DNA from: TMP-86 sp046347195
Lineage (GTDB): Bacteria; Pseudomonadota; Gammaproteobacteria; Steroidobacterales; Steroidobacteraceae
Length of the DNA: 64,000 bases
Reading direction: 5' to 3'
NCBI GenBank assembly: GCA_046347195.1
Contig: JAXMGQ010000013.1
Location: 31,599-95,598, forward strand
A program made the position numbers and the translations under genes. This document shows positions 25,584 through 33,900 of this stretch, piece after piece. Positions within the stretch are counted from its first letter, which is position 1, and each line of letters begins with the position of its first letter. The notes under the pieces are model-generated. The model searched no databases. It had not been told where the DNA came from and saw nothing but the letters and a program-made list of their open reading frames with translations.

Positions 25584-25750
25584 CCCTGACCCTTCCACTT
25601 CGATCTTCAGAGCCTGCGCCCCAACCAGCCACGGACTTCGCCTGCGGCGCCAGACCGCGCTTCGCCTTGCCGATGAAAGCAGATCGAAGAGCAAGATCAA
25701 GATCTACCCCGAAGAAAGCTCCGGTTACCCACTCAGATTTCAATAGAGGC
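24364..25750 (-). mobile_element. ISL3-type insertion sequence, copy B (3' end missing, contains G25 tract)
   Basis: The element reads leftward. The left inverted repeat is at its right side (ends CAATAGAGGC, 25750). The other end lacks the last 80-odd bases, including the right repeat, so it is truncated at 24364. Positions 24431-24455 are 25 consecutive G that replace the codons AAKR-type region present in the other copies. Confidence 0.82.
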
Positions 25751-25934
25751 AGAAATATCCGGCGGTTGCAGCGCGGGAATCCGCGCTGAGGACAACGGCG
25801 CGGTGACCGGCTTCACGGCCGGCCACGGCAGCGGGGCGTATAAGAAGCGTGAAATCCCCATTCTCATCGCCGCGGAGGCCGCGCATGAACGCCGCAGAAC
25901 GCAATCACCCCGCACCGATTATGGCAACTGCACC

Positions 25935-26324
25935 GTGATCAAGGCATTGCTGGCCCTGTTGGGCCGATCCGAGCCAGTACCCGCGACGCGAAAATCCCGC
26001 CCGGCGGCCCAGCGGACCTCGAAGGCCGCGGCGCACAAGCCACGCGCCGCCGGAGCCGATTTCCGTGGGGTTGTCATCTGCTCCGGATTCATCTGCTGCC
26101 AGGCGGCGCGGGATGCTGCCGGGCAACGTCACCTGATGCGCGCCGCGCCACGGCTGCCGCTGGCCGGATGCAGCACGCCGCAGCAATGCGCCTGCAAGTT
26201 CAAGAAGAGTGCCGACCGCCGCGATGCCGACCGGCGCCTGCTGGGCGGCAATGCCATGAACCGTTGGTATGCCGGGATCGAGAAACGCTCCCGCGCGAGT
26301 CGCCGCTTGATGCCCGGCTACTAA
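25935..26324 (+). CDS. Small Cys-rich protein of unknown function
   Basis: About 129 residues from GTG 25935 (VIKALLALLGRSEP); the frame is open farther upstream to 25803 but that part looks less protein-like. The second half has the conserved-looking core FRGVVICSGFICCQAARDAA, APRLPLAGCSTPQQCACKFK and the charged stretch SADRRDADRRLLG. This pattern of about five cysteines and a DRR repeat appears, from memory, in unnamed proteobacterial proteins. No signal peptide. Start uncertain. Confidence 0.5.
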   Translation: MIKALLALLGRSEPVPATRKSRPAAQRTSKAAAHKPRAAGADFRGVVICSGFICCQAARDAAGQRHLMRAAPRLPLAGCSTPQQCACKFKKSADRRDADRRLLGGNAMNRWYAGIEKRSRASRRLMPGY

Positions 26325-26652
26325 CGGACCGCCATTCTCACGGATGGCTGGGCTTGCGCCGGCACTTCTGCCAAGAGTGCTGAGCAAGTCGGCAGCCCAG
26401 ATACCGATCGAGCTCGTGCCGCTCCTTGCTCATCGATGCCCGTCAAATAGCCGCCACCAGGGCTGCTCGCCAGCGTGCTATCGCATTCTGGGTCACAGCG
26501 CAACATCCGCCCTTTGCATGGATGACCGCCAGCCTTATGTATGACCGCGGTCACCAATGGCCGGCTCAGAACTGTGACCACCTTCCCGCTCACCTTCGAC
26601 CATAAAACCTAAAGTGACCCGAAACGGTTTTTCGGAAATCGGAGGAAATGCC

Positions 26653-26832
26653 ATGTCAGCCGTAGTGAAGCCGAAATTGGTCACAGTGCGACGCAAGAAG
26701 ATTGAACTGCAGATTGAGCGGGAAAAGCTTTCGTACCACATCCAGAAGGGATGGCACCTGGAGGTGCGGAACGATAAGAACGAGTTGGTGGAGGCCACAC
26801 CCGAACAGATCGACGAGATGCTCTCGCCCTAG
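26653..26832 (+). CDS. Small hypothetical protein (59 aa)
   Basis: ATG 26653 (MSAVVKPKLVTVRRKKIELQ) has an excellent ribosome site, GGAGGAAATGCC. The protein is strongly charged (IEREKLSYHIQKGWHLEVRN, DKNELVEATPEQIDEML), soluble and ends SP-stop. The stop codon TAG is part of the CTAG at which the next IS begins. No family recognised. Confidence 0.6.
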   Translation: MSAVVKPKLVTVRRKKIELQIEREKLSYHIQKGWHLEVRNDKNELVEATPEQIDEMLSP

Positions 26833-28340
26833 CAGCCTGTCGGACTGAGCTTTTGTGAGCGCGGGAAAACGGCAAATGAGTTTGGATTCATGGTTGAGGT
26901 AATTGATTCCGAAGCTCGAAAGGGTCTTGATGCCTTCTCAGCAAGCCTGCATAGCGAACATTCGCTTGATGTTCCAGCTCATCGTCACCAGATTCCACTC
27001 GCCTTTGACGTTTTTCAGCCCTCTGAGCAAGCATTGGCGATAGCCCATCACCGACTTGATGATGCCGAACACCGGTTCCGGGGTCTGTTTGCGAAGTCCG
27101 TACAGCTGCTTGCCGCGGGCGTGCGCAACTGATACGCGCATCTCTGAAGCGATGTGGCCGAGTCGGGCGATCGGTGCCGGGGCGAAGCGCTGCTTCCACT
27201 CAGGTGATGTGGGCAGCGCCCCATGGCGATCAACGGCTCAATCTGCGCTGCCTACATTGCTGGACGTTGGCCTCACTCAGATAGCCGTTGTCGGCGAGGA
27301 TACACTGGGCACGGCCCAGGCTCCTCAGGGCAGCGCCGCGAGCTTCCAGCACGAACCAGCTGCTCGTCGTTGGCCGCTTGGCTGACCTCGGTGGCTACCA
27401 CCAGCATACTTCCTGCAGCCAACGGCCTGGGCGTTGTAACACTGATCAAAGCTCGCCACCGGCGACTTTCATGATCTGCGACTCTTCATCGGCTGATTGA
27501 TTTGGTCTTGTCCTTCACCCCGCTGCTGGGTGGTTCGGGTGGACGACCGCCGGGCTTCTTGCCAGTGCGCTTCTGCGCTCGGCGCGGGCGGCAAGCTTGG
27601 CTTCGATGTTCGGCCTGCTCGCCAAGCCCCAAGCGCCTTTCAGCCCGCGCCTCGATCTTCGCCTTCGCCACAGCGATCGCCGCCAGGCGCTCCTCCCGTC
27701 TTGCCAGCTCCTGCGGGATCGACATCCCGTCGGGATGTCCCGGGCGTCGGCCCGTTCAGCCAGATCCAGCAGCTGCTTCACTACGCTTCAACTGCTTCCT
27801 CGATCTTCTTCGCATGCCCGTAGGACAGGGCACTGTGCCGGCCTCGTACTGGCGTGCACCTTCGTGCCATCCAAGGCCACGGTGCCGAGCTTCAAAGCCC
27901 CGTATCGCGCGCACCTTCAGTACCTGCACGAACAAGGGTTCGGTTGCCGCAAAAAGCGCTTGCGAAAAGTTGCAATCGTGTCGTGGTCGGCTGCTCGTTA
28001 CCCGCGAGGTAGCGAAACGCCAAAGAATCATGCGTCGCGCGCTCAATCGCGCGAAAGGTCTTGTCGAATAGCCATACACCAGCAATCCCAGCAACATCGC
28101 CGGGTGATACGAGGCCGATCCGACCCTCGATACGCTTTGACCAGCTCCGACAGGTCCATGCCGTCAATGATCTCCACCACAAAGCGCCGGGCGCCGCCCG
28201 GCAACCATTCATCCACCGAAGGCGGCAAGAATCCCGTGTCGCGGTTGATCGGTCGAAAGTTGCCATCGCTACCGTCATTGAGGAAAAAACTGCCTATGAT
28301 TATCGCGCATTTGTACCGCTTAAGTCCGACAGGCTGCTAG
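26829..28340 (-). mobile_element. IS1182-type insertion sequence, degenerate
   Basis: The ends are inverted repeats: CAGCCTGTCGGACT at 26833 and its complement at 28323-28336. Each is flanked by CTAG (26829-26832 and 28337-28340), a likely 4-bp target duplication. The left CTAG contains the stop codon of the 59-residue gene. The transposase inside is broken. Confidence 0.82.
26938..28278 (-). pseudogene. IS1182-family transposase, broken by frameshifts
   Basis: Minus-strand pieces match IS1182/IS5-group transposases. N-terminal: FRPINRDTGFLPPSVDEWLP in one frame and RRFVVEIIDGMDLSELVKAY; then AMLLGLLVYGYSTRPF-like and LFVQVL pieces; C-terminal RKQTPEPVFGIIKSVMGYRQ followed by LLRGLKNVKGEWNLVTMSWN, which is a family signature. 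Frames change at least four times and much of the catalytic middle is garbled. Confidence 0.75.
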
Positions 28341-28400
28341 CGTTATCGGGCCGCCGAGCACGTTCCAAGACCCGCCAGTTGGGCGGCCCGGAGCGCACCG

Positions 28401-28460
28401 CCCCTGCCCGACCGGTTCACCAGTCAGCCCAAACGCCCCTCACCTACGAATTCAGAGCAG
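28401..28460 (+). repeat. Dispersed 60-bp intergenic repeat, copy 2
   Basis: Counterpart of 14340-14399, sharing CAGCCCAAACGCCCCTCAC in its core. It lies 147 bp upstream of the small membrane gene at 28607. The rest of 28341-28606 shows no supported gene. Confidence 0.5.
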
Positions 28461-28606
28461 ATTGGCCTGCGACGGCACCGGTAGCGCTCGCGTGCCGAGC
28501 GGCAGCTCGGGCCGACTGCCGTGCCGCCTGCTCATCGCTGAAGTACTATCCACCGCAGGAAGACGCCCGTGCCAGCCGGCCTGAACGCATGACTTCCTGA
28601 GGCGCC

Positions 28607-28993
28607 ATGACATCGCTCGCAATCCGCAGAATCCGTCGCTCGGCAGCGGCCGTCGCCGTGCTGTTCGGCATCGTCACGTTGTTCGCCGGCGGCCGCGTGC
28701 TGCTTGGGACGGACCCGGGTTACCAGGTGTTTCGTCCGCTGCTGATCTACAACACCGCCATGGGCGTGGCCTACGTGGCGGCGGGCCTGATCCTGTGGCG
28801 CGGCGCCATGTCGGGCCGATTCGCGGCGGGGCTGATCTTCCTGCTGAACCTGCTGGTACTGATCGGCATCGCGCTCGTCCACCGCACCGGCGGTGGCGTC
28901 GCCGTCGAGAGCCTGCGAGCGATGAGTTTCCGCACGCTCGTGTGGCTGCTGTTGTGGCTGCTCGCGGGCTGGCTCAGCCGGAGGGAGCGCTAA
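28607..28993 (+). CDS. Four-span membrane protein, unknown
   Basis: A 128-residue integral membrane protein; ATG 28607 follows TGAGG. Spans: AAVAVLFGIVTLFAGGRVLL, LLIYNTAMGVAYVAAGLILW, FAAGLIFLLNLLVLIGIALV and TLVWLLLWLLAGWL, with a basic end (SRRER). The loop HRTGGGVAVESLRAMSFRT lies between spans 3 and 4. No named family recognised. Confidence 0.7.
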   Translation: MTSLAIRRIRRSAAAVAVLFGIVTLFAGGRVLLGTDPGYQVFRPLLIYNTAMGVAYVAAGLILWRGAMSGRFAAGLIFLLNLLVLIGIALVHRTGGGVAVESLRAMSFRTLVWLLLWLLAGWLSRRER

Positions 28994-29177
28994 ATATCGT
29001 GCCCAGTTGAGCGCTGGGGACGGTTGTCGCGTCACCCTGGACAGGCAGAGGCCACACCGCGGGTCCGCGGCTGCGACTCTGGCGGGCGAAGAGCCGATCC
29101 AACGTCGCGTGGGCGCCGGCCGGCACACATTTTTCGCCATCGAGCCAGCCGTACAGGAAGTTCAAAGTGACCGTTGC

Positions 29178-29687
29178 TCAGCGACCTTCACTGGAGGATC
29201 GTCGTACGTCCTTGAGGCCATCGCCGCGCGCCCATTCGCCCTTGTCCTCGTCCCAATACACGTCCACCCGCGCACCGGATTCACTGGGTTCACTGCCGTC
29301 GTCCATGAGCGAGACCTTCACGATCAACGTGCACTCGTAGGTGACCACGGGCATCCGGGCATTTCGGGTGCAGGACTCCTTGCGCGCACTGCGCAGCCTG
29401 GGCCTGATGACGGCGCTGTTGCCGGTCGCCGTGGAAGTCACGCGCATTCCCCCGGAATCGTTCATAGCCCCGTATTCCTCTTCCAGCGCTGCAACCACGA
29501 CCTTTTCCGGCGGCTCGTCTTCGGGCGCTGGATACTTGCCGGGCGCCGCCGCAGGCGGCGACTGTCGGTCGGTTGTCGCAACCGACGTTGCGTCCGCATC
29601 GTGCGAACGATTCTTCTGGCAGGCCACCATGCCGATGCAGCACACCAGCATCGTACCGAGAAATCGGATCCGGGTAGAGTCGATCAT
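29178..29687 (-). CDS. Putative lipoprotein, unknown
   Basis: A 169-residue lipoprotein from ATG 29687 (MIDSTRIRFLGTMLVCCIGM); lipobox GMVAC gives a lipidated Cys followed by QKN. A Pro/Ala-rich linker (DRQSPPAAAPGKYPAPEDEP) leads to a globular domain with strands MRVTSTATGNSAVIRPRL, TYECTLIVKVSLMDDGSEPS and ARVDVYWDEDKGEWARGD. It is transcribed divergently from the molybdoenzyme gene. A further in-frame ATG at 29711 is possible but would bury the leader. Confidence 0.65.
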   Translation of the reverse strand: MIDSTRIRFLGTMLVCCIGMVACQKNRSHDADATSVATTDRQSPPAAAPGKYPAPEDEPPEKVVVAALEEEYGAMNDSGGMRVTSTATGNSAVIRPRLRSARKESCTRNARMPVVTYECTLIVKVSLMDDGSEPSESGARVDVYWDEDKGEWARGDGLKDVRRSSSEGR

Positions 29688-29863
29688 GTTGCGTCCGATG
29701 AATGAAACCATGGCAGTGTGATCTGCAGATATCGCGGACGTCCAGCCGGGGGTATTGCCACTGTGAACTGATCGGCATGGCACGAAGTTGCGGCCTGCCG
29801 GCTCCAGGCTACAATCGCGGTGAGTTGCGCCAAGTGCGTAGGGCATTCGTCGCTGAGGGACCT

Positions 29864-32800
29864 ATGCATTACACTGCAAGGCGTCGCAACATTGCGCTAA
29901 GGTATTCGATGGCGTTTTCCTTCCTGCTCTGGAGCTTGGCGGTGGTGATGCGCGTGTACGCGCGATTCTCGCCGCGCATGCGTGCAAGGATGACGGGAAA
30001 GGATTTCGTCGCGCAGATCAGGATCAAGGATGGCTCGCGCGGCCGCTGGTACCGCTTCGCTGGTGGGCGTCTCGAATCGCGCGCCGGCCTGCACGCTTCC
30101 CCGGATGTCATCATCCGCTTCAAGTCGGCGGCGATCGGTGCGCGCGTACTGGTGCATCTGGGCTCGGGCATGTTCCACTGGGCGTATCCCCTGTTGCGCC
30201 CCTTCCTCGACCCGATGGAAGTCGTCAATGCGGCGAAGAACTACGCCTTCGAAGTGCTGGGCCCCGATGAGCTGTGGCTGCGTTTCACGACGATCCTCAA
30301 TACGCTGCTGACCTCGACCTGGCGAGCCGGTACGCCGGCCGGCAACGGCGAGACGCGCTACGTCAACATGACCAACGGCGGCCCGGTGTTCGTCTACGTG
30401 AAGGACGGACGCATCGTGCGCATCACGCCGATGGATTTCGACGCGAGCGACGCCGAGCCCTGGACGATCGAAGCGCGCGGCCGGCGCTTCACGCCGCCCA
30501 AGCGCGCCACCTTGAGTCCGCACGGGCTCGCTTCGAAGTCGCTCGTCTATTCGAACAAGCGGCTCTTGTACCCGATGAAGCGGGTCGATTGGAATCCGGA
30601 TGGCGAGCGCAACACGCAGAACCGCGGCAAGTCCGGCTACGTGCGCATCTCCTGGGATGAGGCACTCGATCTCGCGGCCAGGGAGATCAGGCGCATCCGT
30701 CGCGAGCATGGGCACGGCGCGATCATGAACAGCCATGGTTCGCACCACACCTGGGGCAACATCGGCTATTACCTGAGTGCGCAGATGCGCTTCATGAACG
30801 CGATCGGCTACACCAAGATGGTGGCGAACCCCGACAGCTGGGAAGGCTGGTTCTGGGGTGCCGCGCATCACTGGGGCAACGCGATGCGCATGGGGGGCGC
30901 CGAGCCCTACGGTCTCATCGAGGATTGCCTCAAGGAAGCCGAGATGATCGTCTTCTGGGGTTCGGATCCCGAGACGACCGGCGGCTCCTATGCCGCCTTC
31001 GAGGGCAGCGTGCGCCGGCAGTGGGCGCGCGAACTTGGCATCGAGATGGTGCACATCGATCCCTTCTTCAACACGACCGCCAATTGGCTGGGCGGTCGCT
31101 GGATCGCGCCGGCGCCGGGCACGGGCGCCGCGATGGCGCATGCGATCGCCCATGTGTGGATGAGCGAAGGGCTCTACGACAAGGACTACGTCGCGACGCG
31201 CACGACCGGCTTCGAACGTTATCGCGCCTACGTGCTGGGCGAGGAAGATGGCGTGGCGAAGACGCCCGAGTGGCAGGAAGCCGAGACCGGCGTCGCCGCG
31301 CGCGTCGTGCGCGCGCTGGCGCGCGAGTGGGGCCGGAAGAAGACCTATCTCTCCTGCGGCAGCAAGGGGCTCGCCTACGGGAGCGAGAACCGCTCGGCCA
31401 CCGGCGCGCAGTGGGCGCGCTCGATGGTGTGCCTGATGGCGATGCAGGGTGCCGGCAAACCTGGCGTCAACTTCGGCAACCTGGGCACGGGCGCACCGAT
31501 CGATCTGGAGTTCCACTTCCCTGGCTACGCCGACGGCGGCATCTCCGGCGACGTCGAGAACACCGCTGACGTGATCCAGAACTATCAGCGCATGCCGCAC
31601 CTCGTCAGCATGAACACGGTGACGCAGCGCATTCCGCGGCTGCGCATTCCGGAGGCGATCCTCGACGGCCGGACCGCGGGCTATCCGACCGACGGACGCT
31701 CGCTTGCCGGCCAGTTCCAGCGTTTCAGCTATCCGGCGACCGGCCACGCGCCGGTGCGCATGATGTACAAATACGGCGGTTCGCATTTCGGCACGACGAT
31801 GGAGAGCAATCGGCTGGTCGATGCGCTGCGATCCCCGCAACTCGAGTTCATCCTCAACCAGTCGATCTGGAACGAGGGCGAGGTTGCCTACGCCGACCTG
31901 ATCCTGCCGGCGTGCACGAACTTCGAGCGTGACGACATCAGCGAATGGGCGGGCTGCGGCGGTTACGGTCACCACAATCACAATCAGTTGAATCACCGCG
32001 TCATCGTGATGCAGGCGAAGTGCATCGAGCCGCTCGGCGAATCGAAATCCGATTACCAGATCTTCCTCGAACTCGCCGGGCGCCTCGGGCTCTCGGCCTA
32101 CTTCGGCGAGGCGAAGAACGAGTTGCTGTGGTGTCGCGACGTGTATCTGGGCTCGGATCTGCCCAAGGCCATGTCGTGGAAGAAGTTCCTGCGCAAGGGT
32201 TACTACGTCGTGCCGCCCGAGCACGAGGCGGCCAATCGCACCCAGGTCGGCTGGCGCTGGTTCGCCGAAGGGCGCAAGAAGGATCTGCCCGAGCCCGCAC
32301 CGCTCCCTTCCGAGTACGGCGAGGAATATCTCGACGGTTTGCAGACGCAGTCGGGCAAGTTCGAGTTTGCGCCGACGAGCCTCGAGACCTTCGCCATCGA
32401 TCCGGAGCGTCCCGCGGTCAACCGCTACATTCCCTCCTGGGAAGGGCGCCAGACCCAAGGGCTGTACGAACGCTACCCCCTGCAACTCATCTCGCCGCAC
32501 CCGCGCTACAGCTTCCACACCCAGAGCGATGCCAAGGACAGCGTGATCGACGATATCCCCGAGCACCGCGTCTGCATCGACGGTTTCCACTACTGGGTGG
32601 TGCGCTTGAATCGCGAGGACGCCGCACGGCGCAGCATCGCCGAGCACGATCTGGTGCGGCTCTACAACGATCGCGGTGCGGTGATCTGCGCCGCGACGCT
32701 CACCGAACGCGTGCTGCCCGGCGTGGTGCATGCCTACACCTCGGCCGCGATCTACGAGCCGGTCGGTGAGCCGGGCAACATGGCTGATCGCGGCGGCTGC

Positions 32801-32911
32801 ATCAACACGCTCACGCCCAAGCGTCACATGACCGAATTCACCTCGGCCTCGGCACCCAACTCCTGCCTGATCGAAGTGGAGAAATGGCGTGGTGCGGGGA
32901 GCGTGCCATGA
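29864..32911 (+). CDS. Transhydroxylase-like molybdopterin oxidoreductase with N-terminal SCP2-like domain
   Basis: A 1015-residue protein; ATG 29864 has GAGGGA upstream. Residues about 16-30 are hydrophobic (MAFSFLLWSLAVVMR). Residues about 45-145 resemble an SCP2 sterol/lipid-binding domain: DFVAQIRIKDGSRGRWYRFA, then GLHASPDVIIRFKS and AFEVLGPDELWLRF. From about residue 166 the DMSO-reductase-family body starts MTNGGPVFVYVKDGRIVRIT, as in pyrogallol transhydroxylase AthL, without an N-terminal FeS cysteine motif. NPDSWEGW (residues 322-329) corresponds to the Asp-Ser pair at molybdenum in AthL, with upstream SHHTWGN giving the active-site His. A fusion with SCP2 is unusual and hints at a hydrophobic aromatic or steroid substrate. 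The downstream FeS subunit gene overlaps by ATGA. Confidence 0.85.
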   Translation: MHYTARRRNIALRYSMAFSFLLWSLAVVMRVYARFSPRMRARMTGKDFVAQIRIKDGSRGRWYRFAGGRLESRAGLHASPDVIIRFKSAAIGARVLVHLGSGMFHWAYPLLRPFLDPMEVVNAAKNYAFEVLGPDELWLRFTTILNTLLTSTWRAGTPAGNGETRYVNMTNGGPVFVYVKDGRIVRITPMDFDASDAEPWTIEARGRRFTPPKRATLSPHGLASKSLVYSNKRLLYPMKRVDWNPDGERNTQNRGKSGYVRISWDEALDLAAREIRRIRREHGHGAIMNSHGSHHTWGNIGYYLSAQMRFMNAIGYTKMVANPDSWEGWFWGAAHHWGNAMRMGGAEPYGLIEDCLKEAEMIVFWGSDPETTGGSYAAFEGSVRRQWARELGIEMVHIDPFFNTTANWLGGRWIAPAPGTGAAMAHAIAHVWMSEGLYDKDYVATRTTGFERYRAYVLGEEDGVAKTPEWQEAETGVAARVVRALAREWGRKKTYLSCGSKGLAYGSENRSATGAQWARSMVCLMAMQGAGKPGVNFGNLGTGAPIDLEFHFPGYADGGISGDVENTADVIQNYQRMPHLVSMNTVTQRIPRLRIPEAILDGRTAGYPTDGRSLAGQFQRFSYPATGHAPVRMMYKYGGSHFGTTMESNRLVDALRSPQLEFILNQSIWNEGEVAYADLILPACTNFERDDISEWAGCGGYGHHNHNQLNHRVIVMQAKCIEPLGESKSDYQIFLELAGRLGLSAYFGEAKNELLWCRDVYLGSDLPKAMSWKKFLRKGYYVVPPEHEAANRTQVGWRWFAEGRKKDLPEPAPLPSEYGEEYLDGLQTQSGKFEFAPTSLETFAIDPERPAVNRYIPSWEGRQTQGLYERYPLQLISPHPRYSFHTQSDAKDSVIDDIPEHRVCIDGFHYWVVRLNREDAARRSIAEHDLVRLYNDRGAVICAATLTERVLPGVVHAYTSAAIYEPVGEPGNMADRGGCINTLTPKRHMTEFTSASAPNSCLIEVEKWRGAGSVP

Positions 32912-33765
32912 GCGTGAAGAAGTGGAACCTCGTGATCGACGTGGCGGCCTGCCACAACTGCCGCAACTGCTTCATCGCGGCGAAGGACGAGCACGTCGGC
33001 AACGACATTCGGGCTATGCGGCACCGCAGCCGCTCCATGGCCATCGTTGGATAGACATCCGCACGCAGGAGCGCGGCCGCGCCCTGTCTCGATGCGGCGC
33101 ACCTGCCGACGATGTGCAATCACTGCGACGACGCGCCCTGCGTCAAGGCCGGGCGCGGTGCGGTGCGCAAGCGCGAAGACGGCATCGTCATCATCGACCC
33201 GAAGCTCGCAGTCGGCCGGCGTGACCTGGTCGACACCTGTCCCTACGAGGCCATCTGGTGGAATGAGAGCTGAAGCTGCCGCAACTGGATCTTCGACGCG
33301 CACCTCATCGATCGCGGCTGGCAGGCGCCGCGCTGCGTGCAATCCTGCCCGACGGGCGCAATGCGTGCCAGCCACTGCACGGACGAGGCCATGCAGCAGC
33401 AGGTCGAGGCTGAAGGGCTGGAAGTGTTGCATCCGGAATGGGGCACGCAGCCGCGCGTCTACTACAAGAACCTGCACCGCTACACCCAGCGATTCATCGC
33501 CGGCAGCGTGAGCGCCGAGCGCAACGGCGTGGTCGATTGCGTCGCGGGTGCGCGGGTCGAATTGCTGAAGGACGGCCAACCGCGCGCAGAGGCGCGCAGT
33601 GATGCGTTTGGCGATTTCAAGTTCGATCACCTCGATCCATGCAGCGGCGCATGGCAGCTGCGGATCGCCCACGAGGGGTATCGACCCGCGACGCTCGAGG
33701 TGACACTCGCCGATGAGTGCGTCGTGCTCGGGGAGATTCGCCTCGAGGCCGGGCCGACTGCATAA
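32908..33765 (+). pseudogene. AthS-like FeS small subunit, multiply frameshifted
   Basis: Starts at ATG 32908, overlapping the large-subunit stop. Frame 1: WNLVIDVAACHNCRNCFIAA, KDEHVGND. The frame shifts near 33010 to GYAAPQPLHGHRWIDIRT and near 33095 to MCNHCDDAPCVKAGRGAVRK and DTCPYEAIWWNE. An in-frame TGA at 33270 is explained by a paired insertion/deletion, after which APRCVQSCPTGAMRAS continues. The end is a Cna-B/transthyretin-like domain (ARVELLKDGQPRAEARSDAF, GDFKFDHLDP) as in AthS. Repaired, about 285 residues with three [4Fe-4S] sites. Confidence 0.8.
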
Positions 33766-33900
33766 CTGCGGCTTATCGCTCGGCGCGCAGAATTCATCGG
33801 CCCGTCGGGGGGTCGAGGTTAGTTCTGCTCGGCGCCGAGAATACAATGGCTTGCGAAACCATCCCCATCATTTCCCGAATCCATCGGAGTGGTTCCCGAC

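Noticed and set aside
20929..25750. A composite transposon carrying higBA and moaF between IS copies A and B
   Set aside because: The copies are in opposite orientation, B lacks one end, and A has its own target duplication, so they moved independently.
29897..32827. A 976-codon minus-strand frame opposite the molybdoenzyme
   Set aside because: It mirrors the codon bias of the real gene on the plus strand and shows no motifs; the same holds for 33868-36123.
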